Shown in pieces: positions 36,407-45,122 of a stretch of 64,000 nucleotides of DNA. The stretch's first letter is position 1. Each line of letters opens with the position of its first letter. The notes below the pieces were generated by a model. It was not told where the DNA came from and did no database searches. It was given only the letters and a program-made list of their open reading frames with translations. Source of the DNA: Pirellulaceae bacterium (GTDB taxonomy: Bacteria; Planctomycetota; Planctomycetia; Pirellulales; Pirellulaceae); assembly GCA_018402565.1 (NCBI GenBank), contig JAGYIQ010000002.1:992001-1056000 (forward strand), in the 5' to 3' direction. A program made the position numbers and the translations under genes.

Positions 36407-38287
36407 ATGAAAATGCAAAATGCCTTTCGGGGGCTGGCCTTGGGCCTGCTGTTGCTTGGAACAGGCACCGGGAACGCTCATGCTGACGAAATTGTGGTCT
36501 GGGGTGTGGATGATCAGGGGATGGTGTCCAACGCCCCCCAGGGATCCGACTTCACGAAAATAAGCTCGTGCTTCAACAGTGCGATTGCACTACGGGAAGA
36601 TGGGTCCATCGCCGTCTGGGGAGCGGATAACTTCGGTCAGGTTACCAATGCTCCGACCGAAACAGGGTTCATCGACATTTCGAGTGGAAACGGTACCTGC
36701 TACGCGTTGCGAGCAGATGGTTCCATTTTGGCTTGGGGCGCGAATAACTTTGGACAAGTCACGAACGTCCCGGCTGGAACGGGACACACTTCCGTCGTGG
36801 CCGGGATGGGGAACGCATTTGCCTTACGTGCCGATGGATCGATTGTTGGCTGGGGGCTGGATCGGGTTACAACCGACGCCCGCCGCGGCATTGGCACCGC
36901 CCTGCAAATCACCAGCATTCCTGCGGGAACTGGCTATACGCAGATTGTTGCCAACGGCTGGGCTGCCTACGCCCTGAGGGCCGACGGAAGCGTCGTCGGC
37001 TGGGGAGCCGATCCTTACTTGGGGTACGACGATTACCGGTTGCTCAAAGACATTCCCAATGCAGCGGGTTTCACCACGATTTCATCCAGTCCCTACGGCG
37101 AAGCGGCCTACGCATTGACGCCGGACGGCTCGATCACCCATTGGGGCCGCAATAACTTTGGTCAGAAGTTTTTCGCACCTGGCCAACCCGGATCAGCAGG
37201 TGTGAATCCTGGCGCAAGTGCCAATGGCTACACCGCGATCGCTGGTGGACGATTTTGGGCTTGTGCCTTGGCGGCCGATGGTTCCATTGTGCAATGGGGC
37301 TACGAATGGGGGGCCAAGCCTCCAGGCAACGACTTCACAGCGATTGCAACCTACTACGGTGGAGGGATCGCTCTCAAGAGTGTCGTTCCACCCAATACCG
37401 CTCCGACAGCCGTCGCAGGGGACGACCAGTCGATTCGAGCGGGAGACATTGTTGAACTCGACGGGAGCGCTTCGTTTGACGATAACACCGCGGCAGAACT
37501 GCTGAGCTACTCTTGGACGTTCTCGGCGTTTCCTGGCACCACAGCGCCCGATTTGATGGGTGGCAGCACAGCCACGCCAACGTTCCTAGCGGATCTGGCC
37601 GGGACTTATGTCCTTGATCTGGTTGTCACCGACGATGCTGGACTGCCCAGCGTCGTCGATCAAGTCGAAATCAGCAGTCAGAACTTGGCCCCGACTGCCG
37701 TGGCACTGGTCGATTTTGAACTGGCCGTCGTTGGAACGACTTCTTACTTCGACGGTTCGGGGAGTTCCGATCCCGAGCTGGACGAAATCACTTTCTCGTG
37801 GGAAATCACCGCCGCACCACTGGGTAGCACTGCCACTTTGGTCGATGCCGACACAGCCATGCCGTCGTTGACCACGGACATGGAAGGAACGTACGAAGTC
37901 ACACTGACCGTAAGCGACTCGCTCGGCCCCGGAGCACCCGCGTCCGTCGAGTTCGTCGCCACCACGCCGCAAAACTACGCCGAGATGAAGATCATGGAAG
38001 CCTGCGATCTGATTCAAGCGTTGTCACCGGAGCAGGTCACGTCTCGAGGCAACCAAAATGCCATGTGCAAGTACCTGAAGAATGCCACCAAGGACTTGCA
38101 ACGAGGCAACACCAGCAAAGCGATTGACGACCTCAATAAAGCTCTGGAGCGTACCGACGGATGTGCCCTACGTGGCAGCCCGGACGGCAACGGTGCCGGC
38201 AGAGATTGGGTCGTCGACTGCGACGCTCAACACGGCATCTACAATGCCCTGAAACTGGCGATTGACCTGCTGCAGTTGCCCCAATAG
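36407..38287 (+). CDS. Secreted RCC1-repeat / PKD-domain protein
   Basis: A 626-residue exported protein with signal peptide (GLALGLLLLGTGTGNAHA). Residues about 28-330 are RCC1/beta-propeller-like repeats marked by VWGADNFGQVTNAP, AWGANNFGQVTNVP and HWGRNNFGQ. Two PKD/Ig-like domains follow (AGDDQSIRAGDIVELDGSAS, then YFDGSGSSDPELDEITFSWE). A helical C-terminal domain of about 95 residues ends the protein (KAIDDLNKALERTDG). GGAG lies seven bases before the chosen ATG. The last 210 residues are almost identical to those of the gene at 39043-40578. A surface or adhesive role is likely but unproven. Confidence 0.8.
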   Translation: MKMQNAFRGLALGLLLLGTGTGNAHADEIVVWGVDDQGMVSNAPQGSDFTKISSCFNSAIALREDGSIAVWGADNFGQVTNAPTETGFIDISSGNGTCYALRADGSILAWGANNFGQVTNVPAGTGHTSVVAGMGNAFALRADGSIVGWGLDRVTTDARRGIGTALQITSIPAGTGYTQIVANGWAAYALRADGSVVGWGADPYLGYDDYRLLKDIPNAAGFTTISSSPYGEAAYALTPDGSITHWGRNNFGQKFFAPGQPGSAGVNPGASANGYTAIAGGRFWACALAADGSIVQWGYEWGAKPPGNDFTAIATYYGGGIALKSVVPPNTAPTAVAGDDQSIRAGDIVELDGSASFDDNTAAELLSYSWTFSAFPGTTAPDLMGGSTATPTFLADLAGTYVLDLVVTDDAGLPSVVDQVEISSQNLAPTAVALVDFELAVVGTTSYFDGSGSSDPELDEITFSWEITAAPLGSTATLVDADTAMPSLTTDMEGTYEVTLTVSDSLGPGAPASVEFVATTPQNYAEMKIMEACDLIQALSPEQVTSRGNQNAMCKYLKNATKDLQRGNTSKAIDDLNKALERTDGCALRGSPDGNGAGRDWVVDCDAQHGIYNALKLAIDLLQLPQ

Positions 38288-38355
38288 CACTCCTGACGAT
38301 GACGACTGGACTCTTTGCCCAAGCGTCGTGGTAGCGACAAGTGTGGAATAACATG

Positions 38356-38391
38356 AACAGCGATAGTCGATCGGCCATCGCTGTTTTTTTT
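38356..38391 (+). terminator. Rho-independent terminator of the RCC1/PKD gene
   Basis: The AACAGCGATaG / CcATCGCTGTT stem carries one mismatch and is followed by eight T. The duplicate at 40647-40681 has a perfect stem. Confidence 0.85.
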
Positions 38392-38463
38392 GTAACCATT
38401 CACGCCCCACAAGACGTCTTGGAGCAAGTCGTCACGAGTACAAGTTCGGTCGCGTGATGATCC

Positions 38464-38608
38464 CTAGTCCTTTGTCACAGCCAAAACTTGGCGTGTGGCA
38501 AAGAGGTCAGGCGTCAATTGCCGGAACGGCCCTGCGGGTGCTTCGCACAATTGACGCCTGCCCCCTTTGTCACACCGATCCCAAAGTGAAATTGTGACAA
38601 AGCACTAG
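38464..38608. mobile_element. Palindromic element, family 1, copy D (complete)
   Basis: A 145-bp copy with CTAG at both ends. Its left flank is identical to that of copy E at 40754, showing that it was already present when this region was duplicated. Confidence 0.85.
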
Positions 38609-38704
38609 GCGATCCGCACGATTTAAAGTCACACACGCTCCAACTTGCCCAGACACATCAGCAACGAAATCGGACCACCAACCGCAAACGGTTACCTGGC
38701 CGAC

Positions 38705-38920
38705 AGCAACAGCCGGTTACTGGCCAACGACAGTGGTCGTGGCGGAGACTTGATTGCTCATTTGCCACATTTCGCCGAGTCCAGTCGAGAACCACCCAAC
38801 CGACCAGACCAATCCCCAGACGCTCGGAACGATCCGGAAAGTAGGCAGAGCAACTCCCATTCGGGAGCGCGTCTCCCTCTAAAAATAGTTGTACTGAGTA
38901 ATTCTGGCTCCTTGGCTAGC
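38705..38920 (-). pseudogene. Internally deleted relic of the cytochrome-like gene at 40958-42346
   Basis: The left part matches the 3' end of the intact gene: the minus strand reads TTTVVGQ and stop, as there. The right part matches its 5' end and upstream flank (gagaaccaccca, ttctggctccttggctagc). More than 1 kb of the middle is missing and the ATG is destroyed. It lies at the same place relative to the PKD gene as the intact copy does. Confidence 0.78.
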
Positions 38921-39042
38921 AGCCCCAACCCCTCTTCGCTCAAGTGTCTTTGGCACAGATTGTCCGGAAACCGTGGTTTAAACATAGATGTCGTTGAATC
39001 GCGTTAGGTTCCGGCACGGTCCCATGCAACGGAGAATGACAG

Positions 39043-40578
39043 ATGAAAACAACAAACACCCTTTGCGGGCTCATTGTGAGCGTGCTCTTCACGTGCCTTG
39101 CTGCACAGTCAAACGCACAGGTTACGATCCATCCGCCAGGACTAAATCCCGGTGATTCTTACCGCTTGATTTTTGTTACGAGCGAGAAGACCACCGCAAC
39201 GAATGGCACTTTTTTTCCCTACGACGCATTTGCCAATTCGGCAGCGGCTTCGAGTACACAGCTGGTATCGTTGGACACGACCTGGAAAGCGCTCGTTTCT
39301 GTGCCAACAAACCAAACTCCTCACGCTGCGAGAGACCACACGGGAACGTCACCAACTACTTCAATTCCCAGCAACGTACCCATCTACAATCTACAAGGAC
39401 AGCTCGTCGCCAGTACCTATGCCGACTTGTGGGATGGTTCGATTGCGAACGCAATTCGCTATGACCAGTTTGGAAACTCCGTATCTACACCCGTATGGAC
39501 AGGAACCGCAGCGAACGGATTCGGCATCGCCAGCCGACAGGTCGGTCACTCGATTGTTCAGATCGGAGACCCTCAAGTGACGATTCGTACTTGGATTGGA
39601 TTCAATGGCGGTGCGACTCGACCCAATTCTGAATTACATAGCATTTATGCGGTCAGTGGAACACTAACCGCCCCGGAATCAATGAATGAGCCTCCCACTG
39701 CCAACGCTGGGCCCGATCAGTCGATCCGCTCCGGCGACACTGTATCACTGGATGGCACTGCTTCGTTCGATGACAATACGGCATCGAACGCGCTCCAATA
39801 TTCTTGGCAATTTCTGTCATATCCCGGGACATCAGCTCCTACACTAACAGATGCAAATACAGCTTCACCAAGCTTTGTGGCCGATGAGGTAGGTACCTAC
39901 GTGGTCGAGCTCGTTGTGACAGACGAGGAAAATTCGATCAGCACTCCCGATCAAGTCGAAATCAGCAGTGAGAACTTGGCCCCGACTGCCGTGGCACTGG
40001 TCGATTTTGAACTGGCCGTCGTTGGAACGACTTCGTACTTCGACGGTTCGGGGAGTTCCGATCCCGAGCTGGACGAAATCACTTTCTCGTGGGAAATCAC
40101 CGCCGCACCACTGGGTAGCTCTGCCACTTTGGTCGATGCCGACACAGCCATACCGTCGTTGACCACGGACATGGAAGGAACGTACGAAGTCACACTGACC
40201 GTGAGCGACTCGCTCGGCCCCGGAGCACCCGCGTCCGTCGAGTTCGTCGCCACCACGCCGCAGAACTACGCCGAGATGAAGATCATGGAAGCCAGTGATC
40301 TAATTCAATCGCTATCACTGGCGCAGCTGACGTCCAAGGGCAACCAGACCGCCTTGGGCAAATTCCTGAAGAACGCCACGAAGGACCTGCAACGAGGCAA
40401 CACCAGCCAAGCGATTGACGACCTCAATAAAGCTCTGGAGCGTACCGACGGCTGTGCCCTACGTGGCAGCCCGGACGGCAATGGTTCCGGCAGAGATTGG
40501 GTCATCGACTGCGACGCTCAACACGGCATCTACAATGCCCTGAAACTGGCGATTGACCTGCTGCAGTTGCCCCAATAG
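39043..40578 (+). CDS. Secreted PKD-domain protein, partial paralogue of the RCC1/PKD gene
   Basis: A 511-residue exported protein (signal LCGLIVSVLFTCLAAQSNAQ). The N-terminal 200 residues resemble a domain found in planctomycete secreted proteins (GDSYRLIFVTSEKTTATNG, FFPYDAFANSAA, TWIGFNGG). It is unrelated to the RCC1 repeats of the neighbour. Two PKD domains and the helical C-terminal domain follow; from DQVEISS onward the protein is nearly identical to the neighbour. Function is unknown, probably cell-surface. Confidence 0.78.
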   Translation: MKTTNTLCGLIVSVLFTCLAAQSNAQVTIHPPGLNPGDSYRLIFVTSEKTTATNGTFFPYDAFANSAAASSTQLVSLDTTWKALVSVPTNQTPHAARDHTGTSPTTSIPSNVPIYNLQGQLVASTYADLWDGSIANAIRYDQFGNSVSTPVWTGTAANGFGIASRQVGHSIVQIGDPQVTIRTWIGFNGGATRPNSELHSIYAVSGTLTAPESMNEPPTANAGPDQSIRSGDTVSLDGTASFDDNTASNALQYSWQFLSYPGTSAPTLTDANTASPSFVADEVGTYVVELVVTDEENSISTPDQVEISSENLAPTAVALVDFELAVVGTTSYFDGSGSSDPELDEITFSWEITAAPLGSSATLVDADTAIPSLTTDMEGTYEVTLTVSDSLGPGAPASVEFVATTPQNYAEMKIMEASDLIQSLSLAQLTSKGNQTALGKFLKNATKDLQRGNTSQAIDDLNKALERTDGCALRGSPDGNGSGRDWVIDCDAQHGIYNALKLAIDLLQLPQ

Positions 40579-40646
40579 CACTCCTGACGATGACGACTGG
40601 ACTCTTTGCCCAAGCGTCGTGGTAGCGACAAGTGTGGAATAACATG

Positions 40647-40681
40647 AACAGCGATGGTCGATCGGCCATCGCTGTTTTTTT
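40647..40681 (+). terminator. Rho-independent terminator of the second PKD gene
   Basis: A perfect AACAGCGATGG / CCATCGCTGTT stem is followed by seven T. Confidence 0.87.
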
Positions 40682-40753
40682 GTAACCACTCACGCCCCAT
40701 AGGACGTCTTGGAGCAAGTCGCCGCGAGTACAAGTTCGGTCGCGTGATGATCC

Positions 40754-40799
40754 CTAGTCCTTTGTCACAGCCAAAACTTGACGTGTGGCAAAGCACTAG
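40754..40799. mobile_element. Palindromic element, family 1, copy E (internally deleted)
   Basis: This 46-bp form keeps the left end (CTAGTCCTTTGTCACAG) and jumps directly from gtgtggcaaag to the right end GCACTAG. It shares its final CTAG with copy F. Confidence 0.8.
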
Positions 40800-40940
40800 T
40801 GCTTTGTCACAGCCAGAACTTGGGGTGTGGCAAAGGGGTCAGGCGTCAATTGTGCGCAGCACCCGCAGGGCCGTTTCGGCAATTGACGCCTGACCCCTTT
40901 GCCACACCGATCCCAAAATTAAATTGTGGCAAAGCACTGG
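40796..40940. mobile_element. Palindromic element, family 1, copy F (complete)
   Basis: A full-length copy abutting copy E at a common CTAG. The right end is slightly decayed (GTGGCAAAGCACTGG). It ends 18 bp before the stop codon of the cytochrome-like gene. Confidence 0.85.
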
Positions 40941-40957
40941 TCGGTAGCAACAGCCGG

Positions 40958-42346
40958 TTACTGGCCAACAACAGTGGTCGTGGCGAAGTCCGGATGGGTG
41001 CCGCGAAGGATCTCCAGAATGGCGTGGCGGTCCTGGTCGCTCAAATGCTCAAAGCCAACCACCGGACCGGCAGCGGTGAGTACCTCGGTCAATCGCTGCA
41101 CGACCGCCGCATGGGCCACTCGCGGCAATTTTCGAAAAGATTCAGAATAAATCAAATAACTACAGGGATAACGAAACAGACGCGTCTGCAAATCGAACTG
41201 CCGCAGGCTTCGACCCTGCGCATCCAGCGGCCCCCGGACCGCAAAATCCACGGTAAAGGAACTGGTGCCCGACACCGGACTGGTCAAGACAAACTCGTCG
41301 CAGAACAACAACTGGCGGACCACTTGCTCCACCACGGCGTCGATCCGCCGCTGGGCACTGTCGCTGATCGACTCCGCCGGCCGATCCAACAGCGCATTCA
41401 TTTGATTGGATTGGTGCAGAGCCAGTCGCGTCTCGTAATTGGCCGCCGCCAATGCGTTGTGCATCTGCGTCTGATGCTCCAACACCATCAAGGCCACCAA
41501 ATCGCTGTGTGGGCTGAGATAGGCCGCGGGACGGATCCAAGCATCCAAGGCAGTGACGTTGGCCCCTGGTTCCAAATCGGCCGAGCGGGTCTCGTTCTTG
41601 GCATAAACTTGGTTGCCCATGTGTCGCATGTCGCCATGCTGGCCCGTGACATACCAACCGCCCCACCGCTCCGCGAACGGGCTCGTGTGATCCGTCGTGT
41701 AGGTACCGCTGCCCAGGATCGGGTGCCCGGCACCGTTGGGATAGACGCTGCGAATCAAGTAACCGGGCACGTTCTGCGTCCGAGAACTGGCGTGACAACT
41801 CAAACAGCTACCCTGATCCCGCACAAACTGCGGCCGCTCGTCGATGGACTGCTCCAGCGTATAGAACGTGGCCCCCTGCCAAGCATCCGTGGCCCCGAAC
41901 TCCAACACGTCGCCCCGCTGGCAATAGCCGACATAGACCTCGTCGTTAAAGTACAGCGCCCGCGGCAACCGCGGCGAGATCCGCTGCAACTGCAGACTGG
42001 TCTTGGAAAACACCAAGGTCTGCGATGAGACCGGCACATCCAAGGCCTCCAGAATCGCGGGCAGGTAGCCATGCCGCGGGTCGTGGGCCAAGCTGACCTC
42101 GCCGCTGGCCAGTCGTTGATTCAACCGAGCGATCGGGTCGTGGACCTCGGCCCGCAGATAATCGATCGGCGGCCGCTCGTAGTTGGCCACCTGGGCCGAC
42201 AACCGACTCGGCCCCAACCCAGCCGAGAACCACCCAAACAGCCAGACCAACACCCAGAAGCTCGTGACGCTCGAAAAAATCGGCAGAGCAAAACCCAGCC
42301 GGGGCCGGGGCCGCGCCTCACTAGAAAACACGCTTGTGCTGAGCAT
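40958..42346 (-). CDS. Membrane-anchored c-type-cytochrome-like protein
   Basis: A 462-residue protein with an N-terminal membrane segment (FWVLVWLFGWFSAGLG, residues 30-45) and one haem c motif CLSCH at residues 181-185. The rest has no domain I can name; conserved-looking stretches are YFNDEVYVGYCQRGDVLEFG and YLIRSVYPNGAGHPILGSGT. Haem attachment on the periplasmic side is likely. It lies tail-to-tail with the second PKD gene, and a deleted copy of it lies after the first PKD gene. Confidence 0.72.
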   Translation of the reverse strand: MLSTSVFSSEARPRPRLGFALPIFSSVTSFWVLVWLFGWFSAGLGPSRLSAQVANYERPPIDYLRAEVHDPIARLNQRLASGEVSLAHDPRHGYLPAILEALDVPVSSQTLVFSKTSLQLQRISPRLPRALYFNDEVYVGYCQRGDVLEFGATDAWQGATFYTLEQSIDERPQFVRDQGSCLSCHASSRTQNVPGYLIRSVYPNGAGHPILGSGTYTTDHTSPFAERWGGWYVTGQHGDMRHMGNQVYAKNETRSADLEPGANVTALDAWIRPAAYLSPHSDLVALMVLEHQTQMHNALAAANYETRLALHQSNQMNALLDRPAESISDSAQRRIDAVVEQVVRQLLFCDEFVLTSPVSGTSSFTVDFAVRGPLDAQGRSLRQFDLQTRLFRYPCSYLIYSESFRKLPRVAHAAVVQRLTEVLTAAGPVVGFEHLSDQDRHAILEILRGTHPDFATTTVVGQ

Positions 42347-42383
42347 TTCTGGCTCCTTGGCTAGCCGCCCCCTCGCCCCGACG

Positions 42384-42547
42384 CACTTGTGGATTTTTCC
42401 GTAGCGGAATGCGTCAAGGGCTTGTGGATTTTTCCGTAGCGGAATGCGTCAAGCATTTCGATGGAGGCGAAAACGTCGTGTTTTCGCTCGACTTTATTGA
42501 ATTGTGCGACGAATTCGCGTACAAGTCTGGAAAAATCAACATGCCCT
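42384..42547. mobile_element. Palindromic dispersed element, family 2, copy 2
   Basis: It has a doubled left end (cttgtggatttttccgtagc twice) and the right end tctggaaaaatcaacatgcc, as in the copy at 11822-12086. Here the right half is single. It is non-coding. Confidence 0.65.
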
Positions 42548-42782
42548 CCCCCCCAATATCGACGCGATCACGGCGATACCTACACATCAATGTACACATT
42601 AAAAGCCCGTCGTCAAGTCTTTCGCGACTTTGGGCAGGCCCCGCCGCGGCCAAGCTCCCCAGCCCCTCGGGTCGATTGGCGCAGAGACAAAAATGGTCGA
42701 ACATGGTTGGAGCGGCCAACGGCTTGCGGGTGGTCGGAGGGGCGGTAGATGGCCCTGTTCGTGGGCTGTGCCCCGGGCCAAG

Positions 42783-43442
42783 ATGCAAAGGAAACCAGTC
42801 ATTTACGAAGCGTTAATTCCGGCGGCCGTGGCCCTGCTCACCGTGGTGCTGCTCACCCGAGCCGGGCGTTGGCTGCCTTCCCACAGCCAATGGATCGCGT
42901 ACCTGGCAGTCGCTTACGTCGCCAGCCTCCTCGGTCTGCTGACGGCTTGGGCCTCTGGTCGCTGGCTGAGCCTGCCGGAGGCCGAGCGAACCTGGGCGGG
43001 TTGGGCGACCGCCGCTCAGCAAGCCGGCGGCCTGATATGGCAACCCCAGTTCCAGGAACACTGGATCCCGTTGGCCCTGACCGTTTCCCTGGGGCTGAGC
43101 TTGGTCGGCGGAGCGATGTGGCGGTGGCTGCGCTCGCCCTGGTGGGCGCTTCCCGCGGGTGTTTTGGTCAGCGGCCTGCTGGCGGGCCTCGTCTACCGAC
43201 TCCTGCACGGCAGCATCTACTTCATGCCGCTGTACTCACGTAGCTATCAAATCTGGGCCGTGATCCTGCCGGCCTTGGCCTTGGTCCCGATGTGGGCCAG
43301 CCAATGGCTGCGTCTGCTCTGGGTGCCGGGGCGTGAGCTTGGGAGCAACCGAACAGGCAACGACGCAGACACGAGTAAAGACACGAGTAAAGACACGAGT
43401 AAAGACACGAGTAAAGACAGCCGCGGGCGATGCCGCGGGTAG
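42783..43442 (+). CDS. Polytopic membrane protein, N-terminal partner of an overlapping frame pair
   Basis: A 219-residue protein with about five membrane segments (VALLTVVLLTRAGRWL, IAYLAVAYVASLLGLLTAW, WALPAGVLVSGLLAGLVY, IWAVILPALALVPMW). It ends in a hydrophilic tail of four DTSK repeats. The tail overlaps the next frame by 110 bases, and the next frame resumes with membrane segments right after this stop. The two may be halves of one ancestral 10-segment protein. No family recognised. Confidence 0.62.
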   Translation: MQRKPVIYEALIPAAVALLTVVLLTRAGRWLPSHSQWIAYLAVAYVASLLGLLTAWASGRWLSLPEAERTWAGWATAAQQAGGLIWQPQFQEHWIPLALTVSLGLSLVGGAMWRWLRSPWWALPAGVLVSGLLAGLVYRLLHGSIYFMPLYSRSYQIWAVILPALALVPMWASQWLRLLWVPGRELGSNRTGNDADTSKDTSKDTSKDTSKDSRGRCRG

Positions 43443-43869
43443 CGATCATTGGCTGTACCTCTTGGCCGTGCTGGCCGTGACCCTGGGTGGGGTCTTGTTA
43501 TTGGCCACTTCCGGCACGCTATCCAAGGGCACGCAATCGCTGGTCTTCGCGATGGTGCCGTTGGGGTGGTTGATCGAGTGCTGGCTGCCGGCCCGTGGCC
43601 ACCACCTGCCGCGGCCCGTGCGAGCCGCTGGCAGCTTGGTGGGCTGGTTGCCGGTGTCGACGGGTATGATGGTGGTGATTGGGTATTTTTTCGCCGAGGT
43701 GTCGTGGCAGTCCGCCAGCGTCTTCGCGCTCAGTTTATGGCTGCTGCCCGCGGCGTGGCCGTCTGCTCAGCAGCATTGGAGCCGCACGTTGGGTTGGGCG
43801 ATCCTGGCCGCCGCCCCCGCGCTGCTGGCCAGTGGTTGGTCGGCTTGGCAGATGGTAGGTGGACGATGA
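43333..43869 (+). CDS. Polytopic membrane protein, C-terminal partner of an overlapping frame pair
   Basis: A 178-residue product if started at the GTG inside the previous gene. The first 35 residues read the 12-bp repeat in the other frame as TRVK units; about five membrane segments follow (WLYLLAVLAVTLGGVLLL, GSLVGWLPVSTGMMVVIGYF, LGWAILAAAPALLASGW). Its stop overlaps the hemW start (ATGA), so it is coupled to hemW. It may be a separate gene or the frameshifted second half of the upstream one. Confidence 0.55.
   Translation: MSLGATEQATTQTRVKTRVKTRVKTRVKTAAGDAAGSDHWLYLLAVLAVTLGGVLLLATSGTLSKGTQSLVFAMVPLGWLIECWLPARGHHLPRPVRAAGSLVGWLPVSTGMMVVIGYFFAEVSWQSASVFALSLWLLPAAWPSAQQHWSRTLGWAILAAAPALLASGWSAWQMVGGR
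43368..43415 (+). repeat. 12-bp minisatellite read in two frames
   Basis: Four exact units of gacacgagtaaa. The upstream gene reads DTSK and the downstream frame reads TRVK. Copy-number change would not alter either frame. Confidence 0.9.
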
Positions 43870-45122
43870 GTGAAGGAATCTCGCCAGAAGTGGACGCGGG
43901 CTCGGCCCAGGCGGACGTGGTACCCGTGTGGCGACGCACGCCTCGGGCGGTTTACCTGCACGTACCGTTCTGCGCCCAACGCTGCGGGTACTGCAACTTT
44001 GCCTTGATCGCCGATCGCGGCGACTTGGTCGACGCCTACCTGCAGGCGGTGGCTCTCGAACTGGAACGACGGCTGGCCGCGTATCCGCAACCGCTGCCGA
44101 TCGAGACTCTGTTTTTAGGCGGCGGCACCCCCACGTTCTTGACTCCCGTCCAAGTGGATCGCCTGGTCGCCCTGCTGCGGCGGTGGTTCGTCTGGGACCC
44201 GAGTAACGCGGGGTGGGAGTGGACTGTCGAGTGCAACCCGAACGACTTGCAGGCCGAGTCGGTCGGGCACTGGGCCGACCATGGCGTCAACCGCTTCAGC
44301 CTCGGGGCCCAGTCCTTTCGCGCCGCCAAGCTGACGCAGTTGGAACGCACCCATCAGGGTGACGACGTGCGTCGCGGAGCCAGCCTCGTGCTCGAACGCG
44401 GCGCTCGACTGAGCCTGGACCTGATCTTCGGTGTCGGCGACGAGTCAATCGCGGACTGGCAGGCGGACCTACAAGCTGCCGTAGACTGCCAGCCCCATCA
44501 CTTGTCGACGTACCAACTGACCTACGAGAAAGGCACGCAGTTTTGGAACCGCTTGCAACGCGGCCAACTGCACGAGCCGGAACAGGAAGATGCCCTGCAG
44601 CTGTACCTGCACACGCGCCAGTACCTGTCGGCGGCCGGCTATCAACATTACGAAGTGTCGAACTTCGCGCGGCCCGGTAGCCAGTCGCGACACAACCGAG
44701 TCTACTGGACCGGGCGACCGTATTTGGCCTTCGGTCCGGGGGCAGCCAGCTACGTCGGGGGGCAGCGGTTGGTGAATCACGCCAGCACGACGACGTACAT
44801 CAAGCGGCTCCGCGACGGGGAACTGGCGATCACCGACATCGATGACGATGGCGATCGCATGCGAGCTCGCGAGTACTTTGTGTTCGGCATGCGATTGCTG
44901 GACGGTATCGACCCGAGCGTGTTCCAACGCGAAACAGGATTTGAACTGGCAGCCTTGGTGGGATCTACCATGGCGAGGGACGTCGCGGCTGGATTTTTTG
45001 TCAATCGCGGCGGCCGTTGGCAGTTGACGGAAACAGGACTGGCGGTGTCCGATGGCCTATGGCCAGATTATTTGAGCGAACAAACGGAGGCAGCAGCCGA
45101 TGATTGTATACATTACGCGTGA
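43866..45122 (+). CDS. hemW: Radical SAM haem chaperone HemW
   Basis: A 418-residue cytoplasmic radical SAM protein that binds haem and delivers it to client enzymes; it was formerly annotated as a coproporphyrinogen dehydrogenase homologue. The cluster motif is CAQRCGYC (Cys36, Cys40, Cys43), within VYLHVPFC. Further family marks are FLGGGTPTFL, ECNPNDLQAE, RFSLGAQSF and SRHNRVYWTG. HemW lacks the extra N-terminal residues needed for HemN activity, and this protein does too. It overlaps the membrane gene upstream (ATGA) and the small gene downstream (23 bases). Confidence 0.92.
   Translation: MSEGISPEVDAGSAQADVVPVWRRTPRAVYLHVPFCAQRCGYCNFALIADRGDLVDAYLQAVALELERRLAAYPQPLPIETLFLGGGTPTFLTPVQVDRLVALLRRWFVWDPSNAGWEWTVECNPNDLQAESVGHWADHGVNRFSLGAQSFRAAKLTQLERTHQGDDVRRGASLVLERGARLSLDLIFGVGDESIADWQADLQAAVDCQPHHLSTYQLTYEKGTQFWNRLQRGQLHEPEQEDALQLYLHTRQYLSAAGYQHYEVSNFARPGSQSRHNRVYWTGRPYLAFGPGAASYVGGQRLVNHASTTTYIKRLRDGELAITDIDDDGDRMRAREYFVFGMRLLDGIDPSVFQRETGFELAALVGSTMARDVAAGFFVNRGGRWQLTETGLAVSDGLWPDYLSEQTEAAADDCIHYA

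Noticed and set aside
38758..38985. 75-codon minus-strand frame as a gene
   Set aside because: It lies in the deleted relic of the cytochrome-like gene and reads across the degraded 5' part in the wrong frame.
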